A DNA stretch of 64,000 nucleotides from Streptomyces sp. NBC_00683 (GCF_036226745.1 NZ_CP109013.1:1178001-1242000), one strand, 5' to 3'. Positions 19,420 to 28,983 are shown, counted from the stretch's first letter. A program made the numbers and translations. Notes: a model not told the origin generated them from the letters alone.

Positions 19420-19974
19420 ATGGACGAATCCCGCAGGGACCGTGATGCCGAAGGCCGGGCGCGCAATGCGCGCCCCCGGGACGGGCTGGGGCGCCCTCTG
19501 CCGTACGGCACTCCGGGGGTGGAGCGACAGCCGGAGGGGGTGGTCCGCTCCCCCGACGAGACCGTGCGCGAGGCGCAGCGGCTCCTGGACGCGGGGATGC
19601 CGTTCCATGCGCACGAGGTGTTCGAGGACGCGTGGAAGTCGGGTCCCGAGGCGGAGCGGGAGCTGTGGCGCGGTCTTGCCCAGATGGCCGTGGGGCTGAC
19701 GCATTCCGCGCGGGGCAACGCCGCGGGCGGGGCCCGGCTGTTGAGGCGGGGCGCGGCCGCGGTCGCAGCCTTCCGGGACGCGGAGCCGTACGGGATCGGC
19801 GTGGACCGGCTGGTCGACTGGGCGCGGGAACTGGCCGGTCGGGTGGATCCGCCCGGCCCCGAGTCGGGGGCCGCCGGCACCGGAGCGGGGGGCTCCGGGA
19901 CCGGGGGCGCGCGCGTGGTGGACGCGGCGGCGGAGGCTCCCCGGCTGCGGTCGGGGGGCCGGGCCGGTGGGTGA
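19420..19974 (+). CDS. DUF309 domain-containing protein
   Basis: 184 aa. The DUF309 signature lies at residues about 50-120: LLDAGMPFHAHEVFEDAWKS, then ELWRGLAQMAVGLTHSARGN with the conserved HAHE and W. These all-helical proteins may be metal-dependent, but no activity is established. The last 45 residues are a Gly/Ala-rich tail. Divergent from the LAL ATPase with a 106-bp shared gap. No clear Shine-Dalgarno is present before ATG 19420. Confidence 0.85.
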   Translation: MDESRRDRDAEGRARNARPRDGLGRPLPYGTPGVERQPEGVVRSPDETVREAQRLLDAGMPFHAHEVFEDAWKSGPEAERELWRGLAQMAVGLTHSARGNAAGGARLLRRGAAAVAAFRDAEPYGIGVDRLVDWARELAGRVDPPGPESGAAGTGAGGSGTGGARVVDAAAEAPRLRSGGRAGG

Positions 19975-20070
19975 CAACCCGTGCGATAGGTTTTGCTCTT
20001 TCTTGACGGTGTGTTGATCACTCGGTCGGCACCCGCCCTTCGACCGCTTGCTCAGGAGACGGACGCCCCG

Positions 20071-20493
20071 ATGACCGACATCATCAACGGCCTCGGCCGT
20101 GCCACTGCTTACGGGGCCCTCGGCGTCGTACTGCTCGTTCTCGGCATATTCCTCATCGACGCCCTGACGCCCGGAAAGCTGGGCCGCCAGATATGGGAGG
20201 AGCGCAACCGCAACGCGGCACTGCTGCTCAGCTCGGCTCTGCTGGGCATCGGCGGCATCGTGTTCACGTCGATCTGGACGACGTACGACGACTTCGGCAA
20301 GGGCCTGGCGTCGACGGCCGCGTTCGGGCTGCTCGGCCTGATCATGATGGCCGCGGCGTTCCTCGTGGTCGACCTGGTCACGCCCGGGAAGCTGGGGGCC
20401 ACACTGGTCGAGCGGGAGCCGCACCCGGCGGTCTGGGTGACGGCGTCCTGCAACCTGGCGGTGTCGGCCATCGTGTCGGCTTCCATTGCCTGA
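20071..20493 (+). CDS. DUF350 membrane protein
   Basis: 140 aa with four helices in two similar halves: GALGVVLLVLGIFLIDALTP and GLLGLIMMAAAFLVVDLVTP. Each half ends in PGKLG, the internal duplication typical of DUF350. Function unknown in bacteria. AGGAGA is 11 nt before ATG 20071. It stands between the DUF309 gene and another small membrane protein on the same strand. Confidence 0.85.
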   Translation: MTDIINGLGRATAYGALGVVLLVLGIFLIDALTPGKLGRQIWEERNRNAALLLSSALLGIGGIVFTSIWTTYDDFGKGLASTAAFGLLGLIMMAAAFLVVDLVTPGKLGATLVEREPHPAVWVTASCNLAVSAIVSASIA

Positions 20494-20555
20494 TCGCGCC
20501 GGTGTTGCCCCGGTCCCGCGAACACAGCCCTGCTCAGCCATTACGATCCGGCGTC

Positions 20556-20945
20556 ATGAGCACTTCTGACCAGGACCAGCAACAGGCCCCGCAGCCCGAT
20601 GAGCGGCAGGACGAGCACACCGACGGAAGCGACGGGCACGACGGCCACGACGAGGGCACGGACGAGGGCATAGCCGCGTCCGGTGGGCGGAGACTGACGC
20701 CGCGTCAGGCGCGGCAGCTGCGCATCGTCCTCTCCTCGGTCGGCATGGCCGCGATGGCCGTCGTCCTCGCCCTGCGCATCGCGAGCCGTTCCTCCGTCCT
20801 GGTCGTCGGGGTGTACGGGCTGGCGCTCATCCTCTGCGGCGTGGTGATCGAGCTCAGCAGGAACGGGCGCACGCGTCTCGGCAGCTGGCTGCTCGGCATC
20901 GGACTGGCAGCGGCGATCGGTGCCGACTGGCTGCTCATTCCCTGA
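20556..20945 (+). CDS. Small two-helix membrane protein of unknown function
   Basis: 129 aa. A very acidic, His/Asp/Gln-rich N-terminal half (GHDGHDEGTDEGIAASGG) precedes helices VGMAAMAVVLALRIASR, VLVVGVYGLALILCGVVIEL and LLGIGLAAAIGADWLLIP. Not recognised beyond similarity to Streptomyces membrane hypotheticals. TACGAT (20542-20547) is 9 nt before ATG 20556 with no Shine-Dalgarno, suggesting a leaderless start. Confidence 0.75.
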   Translation: MSTSDQDQQQAPQPDERQDEHTDGSDGHDGHDEGTDEGIAASGGRRLTPRQARQLRIVLSSVGMAAMAVVLALRIASRSSVLVVGVYGLALILCGVVIELSRNGRTRLGSWLLGIGLAAAIGADWLLIP

Positions 20946-20960
20946 CGCCGGGCCCGCGCC

Positions 20961-22184
20961 TCACAGCGCGGTGATCCGTACCGGCGAACCGTGCGGGTCG
21001 ACCCGGTCCAGCCAGCCGGCGGCCAAATGGAACGGCCGCCCGGGGACTGCGGGCAACAGCAGCCGCTGCCGGTGGAGTTCGCGCCCGTCCTGGCTGACGA
21101 CCAGCAGCGGCCGGGACAGCCGTCGGGCGGTGCGCAGGACGAACCGGTCCCCGAGCGGACGCGCCCCGCCGGGGCCCGTCAGGTTGGGTGCGACCCATCG
21201 CAGCGGCGCGTCCACCACCAGGGGACGCCCGCCTCCGAAGGGCTCGTCGGTACCGGACAGACGGTGCAGCACGGACACGGCCACGGCCCTGCCCTCGTCC
21301 GCCGCGACTCCCGCGCGCTCCACCGCGTGCAGGAGGTTCCCGACGGCGAACACGCCCGGCCGCGAGGTGCGGTAGGCCGCGTCGTACGCAGGTCCGCGCG
21401 TGCCGGGGTCGAGGGTGATCCCGCCGCGCCGGGCGAGCTCGTGGTCCGGGACGAAGTCACCGGTGAACACGACGGTGTCGCAGCGCAGGGTCGTGGTGCG
21501 GCCGTCGTCGTGACGCAGTGACACCCCGGACAGCCTGGTCCTGCCCGTGAGGCCGGTGACGGTGGCGCCGGTGAGCAGCGGAAGGCGCTGCCGGACGCGG
21601 AGGGGCGCGGCGGGCCGGTCCGTAACGACGGCGACGACGTGGACCCCGGCCGCGCGCAGGGTGTCGACAGCCGCGTGCGCGACCGGCTCGTCGCCGATGA
21701 CGACCGCGCGGGTGCCGATCCGCTGCCCGTACAGGTGGACCGCCTGCTGGAGTTCGCCGGTGGTGTGGACGCCGGGAGGGCGGCTGCCGGGGACGAGGCG
21801 CGCGGACCGGGGACGTTCGCGGGCGCCGGTGGCGAGGACGACTGCCCCGGCGGTGATCCGTTCGAGCCCGCCGGGTCCGGTGGTCTCCACGGTGCGTGGT
21901 CCCGCCCAGCCCGTGACGGTCACTCCGGTGCGCAGGCCTGCGCCCGCGCGTACCGCCGCGGCCGCACTCCGCCGGGCGTACGCGGGTCCGTCCATCCCTC
22001 CCCGGGTGAAGCGCCCGCCGAATCCGCTGTGGTGGCAGTGGCGGGGGATCCCGCCCGGTTCCTGCTCGCGCTCCAGGATCTCGATGCGGCCCGCTCCGGC
22101 TGCGGCGAGTTCGGCCCCGGCAGCCAGGCCGGCAGGGCCCGCCCCCACGATCAGGACGTCGACGGTCCGTTCGATCCGGGTCAC
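20961..22184 (-). CDS. NAD(P)/FAD-dependent oxidoreductase, partner of the GlpA-like enzyme
   Basis: 407 aa. The FAD site [20 protein letters not shown] is at residue about 7, the second dinucleotide site AVVIGDEPVAHAAVDTL at about 180, and the FAD-closing motif GVFAVGNLLHAVERAG at about 290. It resembles small pyridine nucleotide-disulfide family subunits that take electrons from a GlpA-like dehydrogenase, comparable to the Thermotoga glycerol operon protein. GTG 22184 overlaps the upstream stop. Third gene of the kinase-dehydrogenase trio; it likely passes electrons to NAD or another carrier. Confidence 0.82.
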   Translation of the reverse strand: MTRIERTVDVLIVGAGPAGLAAGAELAAAGAGRIEILEREQEPGGIPRHCHHSGFGGRFTRGGMDGPAYARRSAAAAVRAGAGLRTGVTVTGWAGPRTVETTGPGGLERITAGAVVLATGARERPRSARLVPGSRPPGVHTTGELQQAVHLYGQRIGTRAVVIGDEPVAHAAVDTLRAAGVHVVAVVTDRPAAPLRVRQRLPLLTGATVTGLTGRTRLSGVSLRHDDGRTTTLRCDTVVFTGDFVPDHELARRGGITLDPGTRGPAYDAAYRTSRPGVFAVGNLLHAVERAGVAADEGRAVAVSVLHRLSGTDEPFGGGRPLVVDAPLRWVAPNLTGPGGARPLGDRFVLRTARRLSRPLLVVSQDGRELHRQRLLLPAVPGRPFHLAAGWLDRVDPHGSPVRITAL

Positions 22185-23599
22185 TCTTGTGCCTCCTCGA
22201 ACAGGGCGCGGACGGCTGCGCCGCAGTAGAAGCCCTGGCACCGGCCGCCATGTGCGCGGGTACGGCGTCGCAGGCCGTCCAGGGACCGCGGTGGGACGGT
22301 GGAGGACAGCGCGTCCCGGATCTCGCCGAGGGTGACGTGCTCGCAGTGGCAGACGAGTGTGCCGTACGCCGGATCCTTCGCGATCAGGTCGGCACGGCGG
22401 TAGGGCCTGGGGAAGGCCTCGCCCAGGTTGGGCACGGTGACCGGCGGGAGTCGGCGCGGTGCGCCGAGTTCGAGTCCGGTCCGGGCGAGGAGCCCGGTGA
22501 CATGCGCGGCAATCGCCATGGACGCGGTGAGTCCGGTGGACCGGATGCCGCCGACGGCGACATACCGCTGAGTGGGGTACTCCTGGATCCGGTAGTCCTC
22601 CTGTCCGGTGGCTGCCCGCAGTCCCGCGTAGACGGCGGTGACCTCCTCGTCGATGAGCGCGGGCAGGATCCGGCGGCCCCTCTCCCGCAGGAGGTGCAGG
22701 CCGTCCGCGGTGGATCCGGTGGCTGTTCTGTCGTCGAGCTCCTCGGACGTGGGGCCCAGGAGCACGTTGCCGAACACCGTCGGTGCCACCAGGACGCCCT
22801 TGCCTGCCGCGGTCGGCACCGGCAGGAGGATGTGGCCGACGAGTTCGCGGGCGAGCTTGTCGAAGACGATGAGCTGGCCGCGGCGCGGGGTCACGGTGAA
22901 GACCTCGTGCCCGAGGAGACGGTCGATCTCGTCCGCGTACAGCCCGGCGGCGTTGACCAGGTACCGGGTGCGCAGCATCCCGCGCGAGGTGGTGAGTGCG
23001 TGGACGCCCGGCTCGTCGGCGACGTCCAGCACCCGGCAGTTCAGATGCAGGTGGACCCCCGCGCGGACGGCCTGGGTGGCGAAGGCGAGCGGAGTGGTCC
23101 AGGGGCAGATGATGCTCTCGTCGGGAACTTCGAGCGCGCCGAGGGCGCCCGGACCCAGATGTGGTTCGCGCTTCTCGAGTTCGTCCGCGCCGATGATGCG
23201 TGCCGCGTGGTAGCCGTTGCGGCCGGCCTTGGCCAGCAGTCGTGGCAGCAGAGCGAGTTGGTCGGCGTCCCAGGCCACGAGCAGGGCGCCGACGCGCTCG
23301 ACTGGAATGCCCGTCCGCGCCGCGTACGCGGTGAGCCGATGATGGCCCTCGCGCACGAGGCGGGCTTCCAGCGAATCGGGCACGGCGTCGAAACCGGTGT
23401 GCAGGATTGCCGTGTTGGCCTTCGAGGTGCCGCTGCCGATGTCGTCGGAGGCGTCCACCAGAGCGGTGCGCAGGCGATATCCGGCCAGCTCGCGTGCGAT
23501 GGCCGTGCCGACGACACCGGCTCCGACGACGGTGACGTCGTACGTGCCGTCCGCGCCGCCGGCCGCCGGCTCCCCCGCCGTGGTGATCGTGACCGTCAT
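22181..23599 (-). CDS. GlpA-like FAD-dependent glycerol-3-phosphate dehydrogenase with BFD 2Fe-2S domain
   Basis: 472 aa. The N-terminal DAO-type FAD domain starts TYDVTVVGAGVVGTAIAREL and continues GSGTSKANTAILHTGFD, typical of GlpA/LhgO-like enzymes. The C-terminal 90 residues are a BFD-like 2Fe-2S domain with cysteines in TLVCHCEHVTLGEI and GGRCQGFYC (C-x-C plus C-x4-C). Expected to oxidise glycerol-3-phosphate or a similar polyol phosphate made by the kinase upstream. Overlaps both neighbours by 4 bp. The substrate could be another alditol phosphate. Confidence 0.85.
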   Translation of the reverse strand: MTVTITTAGEPAAGGADGTYDVTVVGAGVVGTAIARELAGYRLRTALVDASDDIGSGTSKANTAILHTGFDAVPDSLEARLVREGHHRLTAYAARTGIPVERVGALLVAWDADQLALLPRLLAKAGRNGYHAARIIGADELEKREPHLGPGALGALEVPDESIICPWTTPLAFATQAVRAGVHLHLNCRVLDVADEPGVHALTTSRGMLRTRYLVNAAGLYADEIDRLLGHEVFTVTPRRGQLIVFDKLARELVGHILLPVPTAAGKGVLVAPTVFGNVLLGPTSEELDDRTATGSTADGLHLLRERGRRILPALIDEEVTAVYAGLRAATGQEDYRIQEYPTQRYVAVGGIRSTGLTASMAIAAHVTGLLARTGLELGAPRRLPPVTVPNLGEAFPRPYRRADLIAKDPAYGTLVCHCEHVTLGEIRDALSSTVPPRSLDGLRRRTRAHGGRCQGFYCGAAVRALFEEAQE

Positions 23600-25029
23600 G
23601 GGCGCTCCAGCAGGGTGTCCACCGCCGCGCGGAAACCGTCGAGGCGTGCGGCCGCCTCGTCCGGGCCGATGCGTGGTTCGTACACGGCGCACGGCTTCCA
23701 CTCCGGTACCGCCTCCCGCAGCGGCAGGTGCGGGTCGAGCCCGAGCCGGGCCACCGCACCCGCGCCGAGCGCGGTGAGGTCGGGCAGCGCCGAGACCTCG
23801 ACGGGCCGTTGCAGGAGGTCCGCCTGGGTCTGCATGAGCAGGGTGGAGCGGGTCAGGCCGCCGTCGACCCGCAGAGCGGTCAGCGGTGCGCCCAGATCGG
23901 CTGCCGCGGCATCGGCCAGGGCGACCACCTGGGCCGCGATGCCTTCGCACAGGGCGCGCACCAGGTGGCCCGCCGTGGTGTCGAGGCCGAGTCCGGTCAC
24001 GGAGCCGCGCAGGTCGCCGCGCCACCACGGGGCGGCGAGGCCGGCGAGCGCGGGCACGAAGGTGACACCGCCCGTGCCGGGGACGGAGGACCCCACCGGG
24101 TCGAGGTCGGCGGCGCCCGAGATCACGCCCAGGTCGGTGAGCCAGCGCACGGCGGACGCTGCCGTGTAGACCTGCCCGTCGAGGCAGTAGTCCGTACGTC
24201 CCCCGAGGCGCCAGGCCACACAGCTGACCAGACCGCTGGAGCTGGTACGCGGCCGGGAACCGGTCTGGGCGAGGAGGAAGGCCCCGGTGCCGTAGGTGCA
24301 CTTGGCGTTGCCCGGCTCCAGGGCGTTCTGGGCCAGCAGGGCCGCCTGCTGGTCGACGACGAGTCCGGTCAGGGGGATCTCGCCGCCGAACCGGGTGGTG
24401 GTACCGACCGGACCTGCGCAGTCGACGAGGGCGGGGAGCCGCTCGTCGGACAGGCCGAAGATCTCCAGGGCGGCGGGTGACCAGCCGACGTCGTGGAGGT
24501 CGAGCAGCTGGGTGCGCCCTGCGGTGGCGGCGTCCGTGACGAAGGCCCCGGTCAGCTGGTGGACGAGCCAGGAGTCGCTGGTGGTGACGACCCCTTCGCG
24601 GGTCAGCTCACGGCGTATCCAGGCCATCTTGGGCGCGGCGAAGTACGGATCGAGAGGCAGGCCGGTGAGCTGCCTCAACTCCTCCTCGTGCGCGGCAAGT
24701 CCGGCGCACAGGTCCGCCGCCCGCCGGTCCTGCCACACGACGGCGTCGGTGAGCGGCCGGCCGGTGCCGGGGTCCCAGGCGAGGACCGTCTCGCCCTGGT
24801 TCGCCAGGCCTACGGCTGCCACGGGTTCGCCGGCCTCTTCCACCGCCTGACCGCCCGCGTCCAGGACCGACCCGAGCAGCTCGGCGGGATCGGCCTCGAC
24901 GGCTCCGCCTGCCCCGTACCGCGGCCGGACCGGGGCCGAACCGGAACCGATCACCCCCCGCTCGGGGCAGATCACCAGCGCCTTCGTCCCGGACGTTCCC
25001 TGGTCGATGGCGAGTACCGGGCCTGTCAT
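23596..25029 (-). CDS. FGGY-family carbohydrate kinase, glycerol kinase-like
   Basis: 477 aa. Start MTGPVLAIDQGTSGTKALVI gives the ATP phosphate-1 loop. VWQDRRAADLC, GLVVDQQAALLAQNALEPGN, TYGTGAFLLAQTG and LRVDGGLTRSTLLMQTQADL are the family blocks, with the catalytic Asp in VVDQQ. Most like glycerol kinases, though divergent. GGAG sits 6 nt before ATG 25029. First gene of a tightly overlapping trio with two flavoproteins, so it supplies their phosphorylated substrate. No facilitator or regulator gene lies beside it. Confidence 0.85.
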   Translation of the reverse strand: MTGPVLAIDQGTSGTKALVICPERGVIGSGSAPVRPRYGAGGAVEADPAELLGSVLDAGGQAVEEAGEPVAAVGLANQGETVLAWDPGTGRPLTDAVVWQDRRAADLCAGLAAHEEELRQLTGLPLDPYFAAPKMAWIRRELTREGVVTTSDSWLVHQLTGAFVTDAATAGRTQLLDLHDVGWSPAALEIFGLSDERLPALVDCAGPVGTTTRFGGEIPLTGLVVDQQAALLAQNALEPGNAKCTYGTGAFLLAQTGSRPRTSSSGLVSCVAWRLGGRTDYCLDGQVYTAASAVRWLTDLGVISGAADLDPVGSSVPGTGGVTFVPALAGLAAPWWRGDLRGSVTGLGLDTTAGHLVRALCEGIAAQVVALADAAAADLGAPLTALRVDGGLTRSTLLMQTQADLLQRPVEVSALPDLTALGAGAVARLGLDPHLPLREAVPEWKPCAVYEPRIGPDEAAARLDGFRAAVDTLLERP

Positions 25030-25399
25030 CGACACTCCAGTCGTGCGGGCCGCCCGGAAACCGGGCGGGAGCGTGATCATCCGTTCCTTCCGCCCACAGT
25101 TGTGCAGACCACGGCCCGCGTCAAGCGCGTCAGGACATCCCGTCCGAACGAGCCGATTGCGATCAACGTCCTGCGTGGAGGCCCTACTTGAGTAAGATCC
25201 GCAAAGTCGCCGGATGATCGGTACGACGCGCTCTAAACTCACCGCCGAGCACCCGACCGGACGCTTCGCGGCAGTTCATGACCAGAACTGCCCAACCCCC
25301 CACGTCCTTGAGGATTCATGACGAGCAGACCATGCCCCGTGCCGCTTTGCCCGGCACCCCGCCCCGCTCCCACAGGCCGTACCGGGGCGGGGCGAGCAG
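25030..25399. other. 370-bp divergent intergenic region
   Basis: Lies between the kinase operon (minus) and the gene at 25400 (plus). It holds a 23-bp inverted repeat, GGCAGTTC (25270-25277) with GAACTGCC (25285-25292), and a TAAACT box (25234-25239) that could be a rightward -10. I see no convincing coding frame in it. Confidence 0.45.
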
Positions 25400-26407
25400 A
25401 TGGGACCCAGTGAGTTCCGGCCCGTCTACCACCCCGCGGGACACGACCACGAACTGCGCGGAGCGTTACAGGACCTGCGCACCGGACGCTGGCTGTCCAT
25501 GCGCAATCTGCTGGAGAGCACGCCGGACTGGTCGTCGTGGACCCGGCGCACCCAGGTCCTCGCGACCGTTGCAGCAGGCTCCGACGCTGTCGCCGCCTGG
25601 CTGACCGAGGAACCGCGCAGTGTGGCGGCGACCGTGATGCACGCCCGGGTGGTCGTGGAACGCGCGGTGCGCGCGCACCGCGAGAAGCACGCGCGCGCAC
25701 AGGAGTTGTGGCAGGAGGCCTGGGAGGGCTGCCGCTCTGCGGCGCACGCCTCACCTGCGGACCCGGTCCCATGGGTCTGCCTGCTGGCGCTGTCCCAGCT
25801 CGACGAACGCCAGCGTCTCGACGAGCACCGGATGCTTCCGCCGGGGCCCATGCTGTTCCCGGGGCCCTGGGGCCTGCTGGCCGAGGCGGACAAGCGGGAC
25901 CCGTTCAATCGCGAGGCCTATCACCGGATGCTGCAGTTCGTGTACGCCCGGCAGGCCGGCGGCACGCTCTCGGAGGCCGTCAACTTCGTTCAGTGGGCCG
26001 CCTCTTCGGCGCCTGACGGCTCCCCCCTCCATGTCCTTCCGCTGTACGTGCGTGTGGAGCGCTACCGGCGCGAGCACGGCAACGAGAAGGCCCTGGACCT
26101 GCACTGGGTCACCGAGGACGGCGAACGCGACTCCCGCCGCGCGCTGCAGATCTGGTTCGCGCGCACCGACCCGGCCTCGCAGTCCCTGCTCGACCTGAAC
26201 CATCTGGCCCACGCGCTGTGGGGTTCGCTCCAGTTCGCCGACGCGGCACCGGTGTTCCGCGCACTGGGCCCGTACTACACCTCGATCCCGTGGGCGTACC
26301 GCACCCGGACGCCCGACGGTCCGGCCGGGGCGCAGGACGTGTTCCTGCGGGCCCGCGGCCGGTGTCTCGCCGCCGAGGGCGAGCCCGGACGAAGACCGCA
26401 CAGCTGA
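25400..26407 (+). CDS. Conserved hypothetical protein, helical
   Basis: 335 aa, soluble, mostly helical, rich in Trp and Arg. Segments such as ARAQELWQEAWEGCRSAAHA and LNHLAHALWGSLQFADAAPV suggest a TPR-like scaffold. No catalytic motif is recognised. GGGGCGAG lies upstream of ATG 25400. The permease gene follows 75 bp later on the same strand, but linkage is uncertain. I do not recognise a named family. Confidence 0.72.
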   Translation: MGPSEFRPVYHPAGHDHELRGALQDLRTGRWLSMRNLLESTPDWSSWTRRTQVLATVAAGSDAVAAWLTEEPRSVAATVMHARVVVERAVRAHREKHARAQELWQEAWEGCRSAAHASPADPVPWVCLLALSQLDERQRLDEHRMLPPGPMLFPGPWGLLAEADKRDPFNREAYHRMLQFVYARQAGGTLSEAVNFVQWAASSAPDGSPLHVLPLYVRVERYRREHGNEKALDLHWVTEDGERDSRRALQIWFARTDPASQSLLDLNHLAHALWGSLQFADAAPVFRALGPYYTSIPWAYRTRTPDGPAGAQDVFLRARGRCLAAEGEPGRRPHS

Positions 26408-26482
26408 CCGCGGGCACCCGGTCCTCCTTCTCCTTGCCTTCCCTCTCGTCATCCCACCGTCCCCTCACGGAGGTTCTTCCCC

Positions 26483-28012
26483 ATGTCCATATCCGCGTCG
26501 GCCCCCTCCAGCCCGGAGGCCGCTCCACAGAAGGACGAGGAGCAGCGGCTCCGCGAACTCGGCTACCAGCCGGTTCTGGCCCGCCGCATGGGCGGCTTCG
26601 GCAACTTCGCCATCAGCTTCTCCGTCATCTCGATCCTGTCCGGCTGCATGACCCTGTACGGCTTCGGCATGTCGACCGGCGGCCCGTCGGTGATGCTCTG
26701 GGGCTGGGCCGGTGTCGGCCTGTTCGTCCTGTGCGTGGGCATGGCCCTGGCCGAGGTCACCAGCGCGTATCCGACGTCGGGGGCGCTGTACTACATGGCC
26801 GACCGGCTCGGTGGCCGCAAGTGGGGCTGGTACACCGGCTGGCTGAACCTGCTCGGTCTGCTGGGAGCGATCGCCGGCATCGACTACGGCGCCGCGCTGT
26901 TCACGGGTGCGCTGTTCAATCTGCAGTGGGGGTTCGACCCCACACCCGGGTCAACGATGGTGATCTTCCTCTGCATCCTGCTGCTGCACGCCGTGCTGAA
27001 CCTCTTCGGTGTCCGCCTGGTCAGTGTGCTCAACTCGATCAGTGTGTGGTGGCACCTGGGCGGTGTGGCCGTGATCGTGACGGTGCTGGCCATCGTGCCC
27101 TCACACCACCAGTCGCCGTCGTTCGTCTTCACCGAGTTCGTCAATGACACCGGCTGGGAGAACCCGCTCTACGTCGCGGCGATCGGTCTGCTCCTGGCCC
27201 AGTACACCTTCTGCGGCTACGACGCCTCCGCCCATCTCTCCGAGGAGACGTCCAACGCGTCCGTGACGGCGGCCAAGGGCATCGTCCGGGCGATCTGGGT
27301 CTCCTGGGTCGCCGGTTTCGTGCTGCTGGCCGGTCTGACCTTCGCCATCCAGGACTACGCGGGCACCCAGAACAGTGCCACCGGGGTGCCGCCCGCGCAG
27401 ATCCTGATCGACGCGCTGGGTACGGCGGGCGCCACCGCCCTGCTGCTGATCGTGATCGCGGCGCAGCTGTTCTGCGGCAATGCCGAGGTCGCCGCCGCGA
27501 GCCGGATGGTCTTCGCGTTCAGCCGTGACAACGCGCTGCCGGGCTCGGCCCTGTGGCGCAAGGTGAGCTCCCGCACCCAGACGCCGGTGCCCGCGGTGTG
27601 GCTGTCGGTGTGCGTCGCCGCTCTGCTCGCGGTGCCCTCGCTGTACTCGACGACCGCGTACGGCGCGGTGACTGCCATCAACGTCATCGGCATCACTCCC
27701 GCGTACGCCATCCCCATCTACCTCAAGCTGCGCGCCGGCGACAGGTTCGAGCGCGGGCCGTGGCATCTGGGGCGCTGGTCCAAGCCGATCGGCTGGATCG
27801 CCGTGGTGTGGGTCGCCATCGTGAGCGTGCTGTTCCTGTTGCCGCAGTCCTCGCCGGTGACCGTCGATTCGATGAACTACGCGTCGATCGCCCTGGTCGC
27901 CGTGCTGGTGCTGGCGACGGTGTGGTGGTTCGTCGCGCGCCGCTCGTACAGCACTCCCGCCGCGTACGGAAACGCCCGCGAGCAGGCGGAGATCGCCGAG
28001 AGCATCGTCTGA
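26483..28012 (+). CDS. APC family amino acid permease
   Basis: 509 aa with about 12 helices. GGFGNFAISFSVISILSGCM and ALAEVTSAYPTSGALYYMAD are the TM1/TM3 signatures of the amino acid/choline transporter branch (GABA permease-like). YDASAHLSEETSNASVTAAK is the conserved loop of the same branch. Proton-driven uptake of an amino acid, GABA or choline is expected; the substrate cannot be read from sequence. GGAGG lies 12 nt before ATG 26483. Confidence 0.9.
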   Translation: MSISASAPSSPEAAPQKDEEQRLRELGYQPVLARRMGGFGNFAISFSVISILSGCMTLYGFGMSTGGPSVMLWGWAGVGLFVLCVGMALAEVTSAYPTSGALYYMADRLGGRKWGWYTGWLNLLGLLGAIAGIDYGAALFTGALFNLQWGFDPTPGSTMVIFLCILLLHAVLNLFGVRLVSVLNSISVWWHLGGVAVIVTVLAIVPSHHQSPSFVFTEFVNDTGWENPLYVAAIGLLLAQYTFCGYDASAHLSEETSNASVTAAKGIVRAIWVSWVAGFVLLAGLTFAIQDYAGTQNSATGVPPAQILIDALGTAGATALLLIVIAAQLFCGNAEVAAASRMVFAFSRDNALPGSALWRKVSSRTQTPVPAVWLSVCVAALLAVPSLYSTTAYGAVTAINVIGITPAYAIPIYLKLRAGDRFERGPWHLGRWSKPIGWIAVVWVAIVSVLFLLPQSSPVTVDSMNYASIALVAVLVLATVWWFVARRSYSTPAAYGNAREQAEIAESIV

Positions 28013-28038
28013 CCGCCTCGTCCGCCGCCGGTCGGCCT

Positions 28039-28887
28039 TCAGCGCAGCAGGAGCTGGAGGCCGCCCAGCACGGTGGCGCCGATCACAATCTGTTCGAAGA
28101 GCTTCTGGTTGATCCGGCCCACGCATGCGCGGCCGAGGTACGCGCCGGGGAGGACGAACAGGACCAGGACGGCGTCGAGCAGCAGGGACTGCGCGTCGAT
28201 GAGCCCGAGGCCCACACTGAAGGGCACTTTGGACGTGTTGACGATCAGGAAGAACGACGCCGAGGTTCCCAGGAATCCGAGCTTCCGGAACCCCGCGGAG
28301 AGCAGATAGAGCGACATCACGGGGCCGCCCGCGTTGGCGACCATGGTCGTGAAGCCGCCGAGCACCCCGTAGGACCGGGCCTTGGCCCGCCCGGCCAGCG
28401 ACGGTTTGCCCTCGTCCGGCCGTTCCGTGTCCCGCTGCTCCGTGGCCTGCTTGTCCTTGGCCTGCTTGTCCGTGGCCTGCTGTTCCGTGTCCCGCTGTTC
28501 CGGAACCTCTTCGGACCGGGCCGCGGTGCGCCGCCGCCAGACGGTGACGCCCGCCATGAAGAGCAGGATCGCGCCGATCGACCTGGCCACGGCGTCGTCA
28601 TCGGCCCACAGCATGAAGACGGTGCCTGCCACCACGCCCACGGCGACGGCCGGGAAGAGCCGCAGCAGCGTGGGCCAGTGTGCGTGCCGACGGTAGATCA
28701 GCACGGCGAGGATGTCGCCCGCGATGAGGATCGGGAGCAGCACTCCGGTCGATTCGCGGGCCGGGAGTACGGCCGCGAAGACCGCGAGGCTGATCGTGTT
28801 GGCACCGCTGACGGCTGTCTTGGAGAAGCCGACGAGCATGGATGCCGCCGCGAGCACGGCCAGTTGCCACAGTGTGATGGTGTCCAT
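28039..28887 (-). CDS. TSUP family (sulfite exporter TauE/SafE) permease
   Basis: 282 aa. Seven or eight helices (LAVLAAASMLVGFSKTAVSG, GEFTTMVANAGGPVMSLYLL-like second repeat) show the duplicated TSUP fold. The central cytosolic loop (residues about 130-170) is a hydrophilic repeat of DKQAKDKQATEQRDTER type. Transport of sulfite, sulfonates or organic anions is typical, with the substrate unknown. Divergent from the regulator at 29045. Confidence 0.87.
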   Translation of the reverse strand: MDTITLWQLAVLAAASMLVGFSKTAVSGANTISLAVFAAVLPARESTGVLLPILIAGDILAVLIYRRHAHWPTLLRLFPAVAVGVVAGTVFMLWADDDAVARSIGAILLFMAGVTVWRRRTAARSEEVPEQRDTEQQATDKQAKDKQATEQRDTERPDEGKPSLAGRAKARSYGVLGGFTTMVANAGGPVMSLYLLSAGFRKLGFLGTSASFFLIVNTSKVPFSVGLGLIDAQSLLLDAVLVLFVLPGAYLGRACVGRINQKLFEQIVIGATVLGGLQLLLR

Positions 28888-28983
28888 TGCGGATCAGATG
28901 ATAGGTACACCGGCTTTCTTTCGGATCATCGGCCCATCCCGTGAACCACCCGGGACGGCAGATCGCTCGCTATGCTGCCAGCG

